Source of the DNA: Batillaria attramentaria
Taxonomy: Eukaryota; Mollusca; Gastropoda; Batillariidae
Length of the DNA: 64,000 bases
Direction: 5' to 3'
Assembly: GCA_018292915.2 (NCBI GenBank)
Contig: JACVVK020000054.1
Location: 1,400,001-1,464,000 of the forward strand
A program made the translations under genes and the position numbers. Positions 21,469 through 43,341 of this stretch are shown here, in pieces. Under the pieces are notes generated by a model. That model did not search any database, had not been told where the DNA came from, and saw nothing but the letters and a program-made list of their open reading frames with translations. The stretch's first letter is position 1; the number at the start of each line of letters is the position of its first letter.

Positions 21469-24400
21469 TCATGTGCGTAGCGATGCTTGACTGGTTCCAG
21501 ATCGCTGCTTCTCCTCAAGTCCTTGAATGGCAAGCTCCAGCTGTCCCTTATGGGCTGACTCCACTGCACAGAATGTCTGTTAAGAAAAGACAAAATATAA
21601 ATATTTTCTCTTTATAGTATAATTTACTGAATATTTTCTCTTTACAGTATAATTTATTTAAGTAAATTATACTGTCAGGCGTAAAAGCATTTCATGAATT
21701 TCTTTACATCAAGCAGTTGGGTGTGGGGATAGGGAGGAGACTCGAGGTCATGGTTCAAATCCCAGCAAGACCAATATTTACGTGCAGGCTTATATCAGTG
21801 CCCACATCTTTGAAATCATCCCGATCGTTCTCTCAGTCCTGTCTAACAAAAAAAAACCAAAAAAAAAATCTTACCAACCAGAAAGATGAGGCAGCAAAAA
21901 GTATCAACGGTTGAATTTTGGGAGCCAAAATGATTCTATCACAGCAGTAAATTAAGCCGCATACAGTACAAGGGAGAACACTGCCGCTCACCTTAAACAT
22001 TGAAATTGTGTCAGTTATCTGCTCCTTGGCCAGCTCCTGAGCAACAGCAGAGTCAGGGTTGACAATGCAATACAGTTTCACCAGATCCTGAGCATCAGAC
22101 AACCTGAAAGTGGAAATGCGCATTTAAGTTTGTTACTACCTCAGCTTCGCATTGTAAAATTGTGAATACCCACACTGTCAAGTGCAGTAACACTCTAGTG
22201 CAGTAACACTCTACTTTGCACTGTAGAGTTGTCAATACCCATAGAGGCAAATGCAGCAACAGGCTCCTCAATGACAGACAGTTAAACTCAAAATATCAAA
22301 TGCAGATTTTGATGACTCTTGTAATTTTCCTGCTTTAAAAAAAGGGTAAAAAAAAAGAGAAAAAAAGAAAAAAGTTTTTAAAAAAAAAGGCTTAAAAAAG
22401 AAGAAGAAGAAGAAAGTTATCATGCATTTTATCATATCTAAACAAAACCAACTCACATTTCTCTGTTTATCATATCGATGAGGAGATAGTCAATCTTCTT
22501 ATACCAAACAAGGTAAAACGTCATGGGGCCAAAGTGACGAGAAGAACGCAGTTCATGGTATCTGTGTTTGCTGTCAATTGCTTCGTATGTCCGATGTGTA
22601 ACCTGGGGAGAACAAAAATCAAAGAAGTGCATTTATGATGCATAATCTAAAAAATTTAAATCAAATGATGGTAAAACACAACACACACATAACCGTATGC
22701 AACGTAACCTCATGTCAAGAACTAAAAATAATCCCCCTGTCCCTCCCCACCCCCCCCCCCCCCCAAAAAAAAAAAAAAAAAAGAGGGGGGTGGGGACAAT
22801 ACATTAGCAAGGAACAATAGTGTAAGATAACATATATACATGAAGATAACATTGGGACTTTTATCGAGATTGTATCTCATTTTACTAATCATAACATGTT
22901 GAGGAACATACCGACATAGTGTACAGCACACTGCAGAATTGTCTCCCAGTTTAAATCCTTACCCTTATATAATCTGGGCTGTCAGGCTCAAATTGAACAC
23001 ACGCCCTGTCCAGCACGTACACATATTTTTCCTCCCTCAGTAGCCTCTGCAAAACAAGACAAAACATTTGTACATTTGTATTAGTCACAGTTCTGATCTG
23101 GTCTCAAGTGTCTGAACACATTGTTCCCACTCAGAAATCCCACTTTGCCAGGAGTGCCTTCCCTGTTTTATCATCACTACAGTTAAACTGAAACATTCAG
23201 ACCACTGCAAAAGGCACTTCGGATAAAAAAAACAACAACTCCAAAATAAAAAAAACCCAAATAAACAACAATACATCATAAACAAAACAACAACAACAAC
23301 AACAACAACAAAAAACAATAAATCAAAAACAAAACAACAACAGGAAACAAAAAAATTATACAAACTTGATGTGTACATGTATCAATTTATTTCTTCAGCA
23401 TAAGGCACAGTTTTTTCAAGAACAACAAGAACAACAACACCACACACACACACACACCCACACACATACACACACAAACTTGATGTGTACATTACATAGC
23501 AGTTCATTCACTCAGCATAAGGCACAGACAGTGTTTACATGGAGATCATGCTGGAAATGTGAAATTCATCCTTGTGAATGTGATACAGACAATAATGAAT
23601 TATATAAACAGCAGACAGAGTAACCAAGTGAGCCCCGATTTTCCTGATAAACATAGAATTTATCATTTATGTTTGAGATATTGATGATGATAAATTATGT
23701 AAACAGCAGAGAGAGCGACCCAATGAATCCTGATTTTCGTAATACAGTCAAACCTGTGTAAGGCGGTCACCCAAGGGACTGGACCAAACTAACCGCCTTA
23801 GACAGGTGGCCGGGTTGTCCAGGAAGGCATGTCAACAGCTAGCATGTCACCCAATGAATACTCTAGCGGTGCACGTGTTACGAGCAGACAACAGGGCTCG
23901 CCTAAAGCTCTCTATACACTTGAAAATACGTGTTTGGGGTCCTTTTTATTTTTTTTATTGCACACCGTTTGATTTCAAACAAACAGATCAGCAGGTGATC
24001 GACTGACGATGCAACAAAGCAACAACAAGCTTCCTGCTGACAGCGGATTCACGCACATTAACACGTCGTCGTCTCAATCGGAAGCAGTAGAAACGACAAA
24101 CAGGGTGACAACACCTTCACCTATTCGTACACCTTGCAAGTTGATCGGTTTACAAACACAAAGCTGACCGCTTCCTATAGACCTCGTACTGATTGCAAAG
24201 CAATCAAAAGGACGCCGCTAACAGCCACCCCCTCGCCCCCACCAATCCCCCGGCTATTCACTCGGAGGGGGAGGCGCGTGTCAGTGAGCCACGGCGTGGC
24301 TAATCCTGGCTTGTCAAGCAGTTAGGCAGTCTGTCTTGTCAGTTGAGAACACAGCAGGGGCCCAAAGGCGGTCACTACACAACAAAGTGACTGCCTTGTA

Positions 24401-25705
24401 CAGTGTGAAAGGTCGTTTGGGACTGCCAAAATAGGTGGCACGACCGCGTTAGACAGTGACCTGGTTATACAGTGCATATATAGAGGGAAAACGCTCGGGG
24501 ATCCTCTGGGGTGACCGAGTTAGACAGTGGCATGGCTTATACAGGTGACCGCCATGGCAGGTTCGACTGTATATATATATATATGTATACATGAGTACAA
24601 TACAAACAAGATAACCCTACTGTGACATCAGCAACATACCTCCAACGCTGCTTCCTGGAACATAGGCGGCATATGAAGTTGCCTCCCTTCTATGGGGCTG
24701 TAGATCTGGTTGATGCGGTCCCTCTCCTCCCACTCAGCTTTACGTAAGGTTCCATCAGGGTCACGCACCACAATAATCCTTTGCTATACAAAACAGACAC
24801 GCACACACAAAGTAATAAAAAGAACTGACATACCCCTGCAGTAAATCACAGCTATTTGTCAATAACATTCTTGTAATTGTATACTATAAAAACTAAAAAT
24901 GTTACAAAGGTATTTTCACAATGATACAGCTCTGATTTGTGCATGCAAACACGATATGATGCATGATGAAAATGCATGTACTTTGCATACTCCGAGATTT
25001 CACAAAAACTTAAAATTAATTCAGCTTGAGGAAATTTCTGTTACAGCATGATGGATTAGAAACTTCATAGCAATCTCTCTCCATAAAACAGGTCAGTTTA
25101 CACATAATGAGAGGTGTGTAAAGTGTGTGTGTGTCTGTGAGCATATTTTTGCATGTGTGTGTGTCTGTGGGCATATTTTTGCGTGTGTGTGTGTGTGTGT
25201 GTGTGTGTAACACACAAATCGGCCATTATCATGAGAGGTTTGTTCCACTAACTCTGTTCTTGACACCGAATGTGATGTCCGTGAAGATGTACTTGTTTTC
25301 CTCAAGCCCCTCCAGCTCTGGATTCTTGGACAGAACTTGGTTGACGGGTTGTCTCACCTTCATAAATGGTGGCATCTGAAGGCGGTATTTGATTCTGTTT
25401 GCAGCCTGCTCCTGAAGCTGTAAAACAGGGGACATGTTTTAGACTTCAAATCATTACATTCATGTGATTACTGTAGGTTTTTTTTAGTTTATATCTACCG
25501 GTATTGTAGCTACATCTTTATTTTCATCAACGTCAATGTTTTCAGACTAAATTACACCTGTGAAATACAACCAAGACCATACACGCATGATGTGGTGACC
25601 CTCATATTCCACTATGTTACGTGTTACTGCCCTAATCATTAATGAAGAATGAGGCCCTTATCTCCACACCCCTGTCACACAAACGCTCGTGCTCGCTCAC
25701 TCACA

Positions 25706-25762
<57 letters not shown>

Positions 25763-26281
25763 CTTGAAGCTCCTGATCTGTCAGCAGCCTGTAGCGCGGT
25801 TTCCTGAGTGACACTTTCTGTGGACCTGCCACCCTCAGCATATCAAACCCTGTCATGCTTTTCAGCAGCTTCTGTACCTCATCCTGCATGAACACGGGAA
25901 GGGTGTCCTTCTGATCTTGACTTCTCTCTGGACGAAAAGATAGAGATGACAAAGGCGTGACAGTCAAACTGACGTAATATTAACTACAGTGCCGTAAGAG
26001 TTACATTATGGTGACCTTGCTCAGTTAGTGGAATCAGCAGGTGTTCAGCGCAACTTCAAAGCGAAATATGCACGCGCAAGTCCTTTTCCAGCACATCGAA
26101 ATCGGGGTGTTAACCCTCCATTCACCACAAACGGCGATCTAACACACACCCATACATAACAGATTATAATTGCAAGGCACTTACCATTTGACGCAGTACA
26201 ATACTGCGAAGCCCTAAGCAGATCTTTCCTGTAAAGTATTGAACGAAGGGCAAGCCGTAACATCTTCACGGGCGCAGCCAT
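21469..26281 (-). CDS. mrps22: Mitochondrial small ribosomal subunit protein mS22
   Basis: Structural protein of the mitochondrial 28S subunit, nuclear-encoded. Coding exons (minus): 26281-26185, 25927-25761, 25417-25253, 24783-24640, 23046-22963, 22602-22457, 22103-21992, 21576-21469. They total 1023 nt, or 340 aa, close to the length of vertebrate MRPS22. Recognisable blocks are MTGFDMLRV, KYIFTDITFGV, IVVRDPDGTLRKAEWEERDR, VQFEPDSPDYIRV, SSRHFGPMTFYLVWYKKIDY and LLIDMINREM. The N-terminus (MAAPVKMLRLALRSILYRK) is basic and Arg/Leu-rich, as expected of a mitochondrial targeting signal. The codon upstream of this ATG series is not ATG, so the start at 26281 is preferred. The donor of exon 2 lies directly in a (GT)n tract. 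It is divergently paired with TMEM185. Confidence 0.96.
21713..21840 (+). mobile_element. Diverged copy of the 12-bp-TSD SINE
   Basis: Shows GGTTCAAATCCCAGC (box B), ACCAATATTTACGTGCAGGC and TCTTTGAAATCATCCC, aligning with the SINE at 8511-8676 but with many changes. It is an older insertion in the last mrps22 intron. Confidence 0.65.
23230..23475. repeat. A-rich and (CA)n low-complexity DNA
   Basis: AAC/AAAC-rich sequence at 23230-23350 and CA repeats at 23441-23475, in mrps22 intron 4. The phrase AACTTGATGTGTACAT occurs twice (about 23363 and 23477), an internal short duplication. Confidence 0.75.
23745..24569. mobile_element. TA-flanked foldback element, copy 1 (about 825 bp)
   Basis: Left end CAGTCAAACCTGTGTAAGG, right end GGCAGGTTCGACTG (inverted complement), flanked by TA on both sides. 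Further inward both arms carry GGCGGTCACC-type and TTAGACAG blocks. TA target and inverted ends fit a non-autonomous Tc1/mariner-like element, but no transposase is present. It is in mrps22 intron 4. Same family as 43550-44197. Confidence 0.85.
25125..25210. repeat. TG-rich short tandem repeat
   Basis: Two copies of a 34-bp unit containing GCATATTTTTGC and GTGTGTGTGTCTGTG, then (TG)n, in mrps22 intron 3. Confidence 0.8.
25703..25760. repeat. mrps22: (CA)n tract abutting mrps22 exon 2 donor
   Basis: On the coding strand the exon ends CTTCAAGAG and the intron begins directly with (GT)n for almost 60 bp. The splice donor GT is therefore the first dinucleotide of the microsatellite. Confidence 0.93.
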
Positions 26282-26643
26282 TTTGGTCAAGCAAAAACTA
26301 CAACCGGGGACGGAACAGGTTAATCGGTTGGTTAATTCGTGTGTCTGTTGAAGAATGATCGAAGACGATTCTAGCAGGCAGGTTATGAGGGAGAGGGACA
26401 GCTTCCTAAACTTCGCTTAGCAATGATAAAACCAGAGTAGGTATCTGAAAAAACGAAAACGAAAGAACAGTCTTGCCCAATGGCCTTTAACCCGGAAATT
26501 TTTGGGCCAAGGTCAAGGTTGCCAAGGGTAGACTCTTGGGAAGGTAAACATGGTGGACTGTGTGTTACGTTTATGTGAAGACGAATGTTTTGTTCCCTTT
26601 TTTGAGTGACTGGAGCTTCAGATCGATTCCGCGTGAATCAAAA
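26282..26643. promoter_or_regulatory. Bidirectional promoter, mrps22 / TMEM185
   Basis: The 362 bp between the two divergent start codons contain no TATA box that I recognise. A CCAAT (26477-26481) and an ETS-like ACCCGGAAAT (about 26490-26499) are present. Both are common in housekeeping bidirectional promoters. Position makes the call; the motifs are supporting only. Confidence 0.7.
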
Positions 26644-37302
<10,659 letters not shown>

Positions 37303-38940
37303 CAGCGGAGAGAAAGGAGAGGGTGTTTGTTGAGTGCATACTTGTTGTGAGAGCGAAGTTTCAAATGGATGCGGCAACAGTGTGATTTCTCCTACCAGCC
37401 AGCACCAGGCAGATGTGATTTTTTTTTCTTCCCCAGACAGGAAAGGGGAAACTGAAAAAAGAAGAAGCAGAGGGAGAAGAAAAACAGAAACAAACAACAA
37501 CAAAACCCCCTCTGGGCTGCTGGGGAGAGAACTGTATTTGTCAGAGGCTGCAGATTATCTTTGGTCTCCAAATCATAGCAGAGATAGAAGGGGCGGATGT
37601 AAGAAGAAAGAGAGGATCGGCAGGTGGGGGGGGGGGGGGGGGGTGACTGAAAGGAACTGAGTGAAAGGAGGCAAAACTCTGGAAGCTGCCAGAAAGTGGT
37701 CGCCTTGCACAGCATGTTGCTCACAGGTTCAGGGTGCAAATCCAAACTGGACAGTTGTGTAATTATGTTCAGAATGTGGTAACACGGACAGCAGAGTAAT
37801 TTTGTAAATCTAGAAATGTGATTTGTCTGAAAGAACATTTTGAAACTTTCTCTTAGTGAAAGAAATGTGGAGTTGTGAGTTTGATCAGTGGATTTCTGAG
37901 CTGGAAGTTTTTTTTTACCAAAGTAAGTGAGCAATTCTTGGATTTGCATCCGGTATTTTTTTATGAAAAGTTACAGGACCCATGGACTAGAATAGTGGAA
38001 TTTGTTAGAGGAAATTTTTGTGAAAAGAAGTGGTTTTGTGAGCTGGACCTGTAGAATTGCCAGGCAAAGCTTTTTGTGAAAGGAAAGTGAAATTGTGAGT
38101 TTTTTGTTTGTCTGCGTTTTTTTACTTGACAGAAAATGGAACTTATAAGTCAGACTCTTTCTGGCTTGTCTCCAGGGCCAGCCCATCTTGTGATACTGAC
38201 AAAATTGTTTTTATTATGGGATGTAGATAGGATGCAAAAGAGGCAACTGATATTGATGCATGTAGTGTGTGTGTGTGTGTTCCCATACATAATGATGTGA
38301 TGCTTTAGAGTTCGTATGTATTTGAATAATTATGTATAAATATATACACATGTATATATATACAAATGCAAATTTGATGTGCATATTGTGTACAAGTGGG
38401 TATATATTGTGGTGACTTTGAGGTCGTTTGACGTGTTTTGTGTATGTGCAAGTATTTACCTGAATTGGCTCACACAGAGATCGTACGCTGCATTTCTGAA
38501 ATTTATGCTTAAGGGCAGGGCTGTTCACACAGGGGTGGAGGAACTTTCCGGTGATAAACTTTCTTGCTTTCTTGAGCTTGCAGATATCACTGTGTTGTGA
38601 ACGACGTGTCCATGATAGAAACTACATTGTGGATGTTTTGCGGGACATACTGTATCACACATCTTGTACAGTACCAGTGTCACAGTATTCATCTGCATCT
38701 GCAGACATTCTAACTGATTGTGTTGCTTTCTACATGCTGTTTGTGAAATATGTTATGTCCAAGGGCACCTTCCTTTTATTTTTTAATTTTCCAATTATGA
38801 CTGAAAAAAAAAAATACTTGGAAAGATTTTCTTTATTTTTTGCATTTGTTTACACGTTTCCAGTTTTTGGTTTTTTTTTTTTTTTTTTTTGCCATTTCTT
38901 TCCATCTGCAAAATTTCATAGAAATCCTCTTTGGTAGCCT
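37303..38940. other. Probable TMEM185 3' UTR and flank
   Basis: Follows the TMEM185 stop codon. It contains a poly-G run at 37625-37642 and a T-run at about 38871-38890. No further exon was recognised. The first plus-strand AATAAA I found is far downstream at 41591-41596, so the 3' end is undefined. Confidence 0.5.
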
Positions 38941-38948
38941 TTTCAGTA

Positions 38949-39127
38949 CAGTAGAACCTCTTTTGGGTGGCCACCCCTTTGGGAGACCACCTGCCTGTGC
39001 AGACCAATGTTATAATCATACTGGGTTGCACTTCTTCACTGTCTGAAGCTTCTTTTGGGTGACCACCTCTCTTTTAAGACCACTCTTATCTGGCCAGAGG
39101 GGTGGTCGCCCAAAAGAAGTTGTACTG
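38949..39127. mobile_element. 179-bp TA-flanked foldback element
   Basis: Left end CAGTAGAACCTCTTTTGGGT, right end ACCCAAAAGAAG-like in inverted form, finishing GTTGTACTG, with TA on both sides. The two arms pair almost throughout (GGTGGCCACC-like blocks). It is built like the 23745 and 43550 elements but has a different interior. Confidence 0.8.
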
Positions 39128-42100
39128 TATGTGCTGTCAGAAGACACATGCATTTTATTTACTTTTTTGTATTACTTGGTACTGTAGTAGATCTCACATT
39201 TTGTTACTGGTTCAGTGGTATGTGGATATGATTTTACCAGTAGATCTGACAATTACAGATGCCTAGTTTTCTGTTATGCTCCGTCTTTAGTTCAGTTTTT
39301 ATTTTTCTTGGCAATATGAATTTTCTGGTATTGTCAGATGGGGCCACAGGCAAAATCCTATGTTTGAGATAGTACCCTGCAGGCACCTCCTGTTTCAGTA
39401 ATGAGTTGACCGTGAATTGCATGTTTGCAGAAAGAAGGGTAAAACTGGGACAGTGAATGCATCTTTCAGATTCTGCTTTCTGCATTGCGTCCATTGAACG
39501 AATGAAAATATAATGGCCACAAGTGTCACCTTTCAAATTTGCACAGCGCAGTTTTGTTTTTGTATCATTCAGGCTTCTCCATACTTTCAGCAAGCTTTTG
39601 TGCATCTCATGACAGGTGTGTATTCAGTGCATGTGTCTGTGTGTGAGGGTGTGAGAGAGATAGTTGTTTCCTTGTTGGTGGCATTTGTTTTACATGTACT
39701 TGATTTGTTGCTGCGCATATTGATAGAACACAGTTTGGAATGGTGACCTGTAATGCACTCTCACTTTACCAAATCTGACCTGTGCAGATCGCACTCGTCG
39801 CGCACACACACACACACACAGTCATGACTTGCTAAAACAAACACAATCATTAACTCGGTTGTTTTATTTGTCATTTCTCGAAGTTTGTGCCGATTTCGTC
39901 CATCATGTCACACACTGCAGCCAGCTGCTGCTTCTCATGACTGGTTTCTCATGCACTCATATTTCGGCATCGTCATGCAATATTGGCGTAACTGGATTTT
40001 GAGAATGCCGCAGGATGACATGCATTGTACACGACTCCTGCGCCATTCTCAAAATGGATTAATGCAAAAACTCCACGACAACGCCTATTTGCTTTTTTTT
40101 TTTTTCCATTATTTTTATAACCACAACCTTAACGGTACTGTAACAGAAAGCAATGCCACTACACAAAAAGCAGTTTCACAGGCTGGGGTGCAGACTATAA
40201 TATAATATTATATTCCTTTGGGACTCCAGATGCTCTCCTGCTGAAATCTTGTATTTAAATAGCAAACGACTGCTGCATGTTATGAGTCCTGTACACACCA
40301 GCTGCGTCTTCAAGAGGTACTACTGTCCTTTGACAGAGATCTCTCTTGCCTCATTTTGATTGGCATATTAAAGTCAAGATGACATGCAAGCGCAATGCAC
40401 TTTCTCTACAGGTAAATATCAAACCTTCTGTTTCTACAACTACTGTTAGTGTTCTCCTTCCCTGGAGATGTACCTTTGGGTGCTTTGAGTTTTTGAGCAT
40501 GAACGGGTCAAGTACACATGAAGTAGCTCATGTAAATACATGTACATGTACCACTATAAATAGGTAGCGCTGTGGCCCGTGTGTAATGTCTGCTTAGTCT
40601 ACGTATAAGTGAGACGTTTTTGTTAAGACTGAACGATTTACTACAAATGCTTCATTTGAACAGTTCAACATGCACATCTACCACTAAATCTGATTTTCTG
40701 AAATATGACCGTTTCAAACCGCAGTCAAGTCACCTATGCACAACACTTCTCAGACAGACAGAAGACCTCCTGCAAAATCATTCACTTGACTCTTCCACAA
40801 GCTACATTACAATGTAATGCCATTGGATTATTAATATTACCCAGTGGTTTGGGACAAAGGTCAGCTTGCACACACACAAAAAAAGAAGACACTCTTAGAC
40901 AAAAACAAAAAGATGCCAAAAACAAAAACAGAGCAGAGCAAAATGACAAAACAATGATCCCCCTCCAACCCCCCACCCCCAAAAAAAAACAAACAAAACA
41001 AACAAAAAAAAAACAAAAAAAAACAAACAAACAAACCAAAAAACCCAACAAACAAACAAACAAACCCAAAACAAAAAATCTACCAAACCAAACCAAACAA
41101 AAAACAAACAAACACAAAACAAAAAACAAACGACCAACAACAACAACAAAAAAACTCTGACATACGCCGACCACCCTTTCCACATTGTAATGATGCATGT
41201 CATGAGGTGAGGCTGCACAACCAGGCAAAAAGTAAGCAGAACATTTCTTTAACTGTTAAAAAACACACGTATACATAGTAAGGTTCACTCCAGGTTTCCG
41301 GAAGAGGAACAACATTGTTTGAACATAATGTGGAGTTGCCAACGTGATAGACAAAGTACCGACTACAACATATATAGACTGGATGCAGCCAAAAAGCTAA
41401 GCACACAAACAATGCCTATATACATACATTCTCAGTACTTGTATTCTAACTGGAGACATTACTAGCCAGTCAGGAAAAAAAAAATCTTATGATCTGGGTA
41501 CAACAGAACAGGGCAACAGTCAACAGATCTGTTACATGGCAGTTGTTCATGCATGCAAATGTGACACCATGCTCTGTACATTTCACAGAAAATAAATGCT
41601 GAGGAAGGGAAGGGACAGCTCATAGTTCCCTGTCAAGGGAACATCTCAACCCATACCACTGGAATTATACTGTGAATAAACAGCGAAAAATAAACTGAAG
41701 CGCGATACTGTATCGCTACACGGTACACCCTTACACTGTGCCATTGAGAAAGAAAACAGACCACCTCACAACGTATTGCACACGCTCTCAGACAATATCT
41801 CTTCAATGCACACATACACACTGTCAGACATGGTTCTTTCATGCTTCAGCACACTACAATTTCACTGACCCTGTACAAATATACGCAATAGCAATCTTTT
41901 GACTGTTCAGGGGGAACCTTGCATGAGGTGAGACACTGAGACGCTAAGCTCATGTACTGCTCACATATAACGAAACAAACTAGCATTTGGAGAATGCAGT
42001 GTGATAGAACACGTTTTCTTTAGGAAAACTACAGTCGCAATATTCTGTCTGCTGCCAACAATGCTAATATCGTCAGAGTCCTGGCAAAACCTCTTAGTGC

Positions 42101-43127
42101 AATGATTATCATTCAGCAATTGCAAGGTTTGGAAGGGACACTGCCGCCATGCAGCGGGGATGACTCAATCAAAACCTGTCAGATTCTGAACCGGACATCA
42201 GTATTTCTTAACTTCCTTATCAAAAAATATTCTCTACAGACTTTACTGCCTAGATTGGTGAAGTCTGGGTGATCATATGATGACAAATCTATTTTGGACA
42301 TTCCCTACAAGACGTGCTGCCATCCAATTAATTTATAAGAATTCACTGACCGTCAAAAGGAGAGGTTCTGGAGAGAGAGAAAAAAATCCTTAGTACCTAA
42401 CACTAATGACCAGGCAGATCGTGCTCCTCTAGTGGATACAATTCTGTGTGTTTATGCATGATTCTTCTTTTTCCTATTGCTGACCACGCGTGTGTGTGTG
42501 TGTGTGCGTGCGTGCGTGCGCATGTGCGTGCGTGTACTTACATATTAAGCAACACATGGCATAATAATATCCCTTTGCCCATGGCGTGTTTGTTGGTGGG
42601 CATGTGTCTGTGTCTTATATGGAACGCATGTGCTTATGACATAACCTTCTTGTTCTTCTTAGGTATGGATGATATGGACGATATGTATAGCAATAAAGTC
42701 CCTGCCAATGGCCTGAAGAGCCAGAACAAGAATTTGAGCCAATGCAAAGCAACTTCTTGTGTTTTTCTTTCTGGTTTTGAACTTGTACAATGGGATTTAT
42801 GTACAATGGGATTTATGTAGTGGTTAATTTTCTACATAACTCCTACACACTACCCATCTTTTTGCAACTGGACTTTGTGCAGATCCATGTTGGATTTTTC
42901 AAGTTCTCTTCATAGTTAAAAATGAACTTTAAAAAAAAAAAAGGAGAAAGAAACCGATAAACACCCCCCCCCCCCCTCCCCCCCCCCCCATCCCCGTGCT
43001 GCTGTGATCGGCAAGAATATCCACAGGGCCTCTTGTTCAGAGTGTGGCCTTAATTCAAAGGTGACTTCCATCACCGGTCGGCGAGGTAATTGAAACAGCA
43101 TAGAGCCAGACTGAACAAATCCCCCCC

Positions 43128-43172
<45 letters not shown>

Positions 43173-43341
43173 ATTTCACCTCCAACAACAGTGAAAACGA
43201 AGCTTACTTTTGCACAGGCTAACATGAGTACACACATACAAACAAAACCGATAAAACTTATTTTCTTCATCAGCCTTGACCTTGCTCAGCTACAATTCTC
43301 GCACAATGCATAAAAAGACTGATCTTCCTCCTGTCATGCTG
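39128..43341. other. Intergenic between TMEM185 and ube4b, tail to tail
   Basis: No convincing gene. It holds short (CA)n near 39806, an A-rich AAAC block at 40865-41155, TG/TGCG at 42489-42530, and plus-strand AATAAA at 41591. Poly-C tracts at about 42965-42989 and 43122-43172 lie in the region expected for the ube4b 3' UTR. Confidence 0.6.
43122..43172. repeat. Poly-C tract, about 47 bp
   Basis: Almost pure C interrupted by a single A, downstream of the ube4b stop. Similar C or G runs occur at 5440-5476, 51900-51928, 53852-53902 and 60405-60442. Their lengths in the assembly should be treated with caution. Confidence 0.9.

Noticed and set aside
23417..23476. Telomere or satellite sequence
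   Set aside because: Only ordinary CA and AAC microsatellites; no TTAGGG arrays were seen anywhere in the window.
39234..39605. Minus-strand frame of 123 codons
   Set aside because: No recognisable family, no neighbouring splice-compatible exon, and it is in a probable 3' UTR or intergenic region.
40705..41228. Opposing long frames rich in Lys/Thr or Phe/Val
   Set aside because: AAAC simple-repeat DNA.
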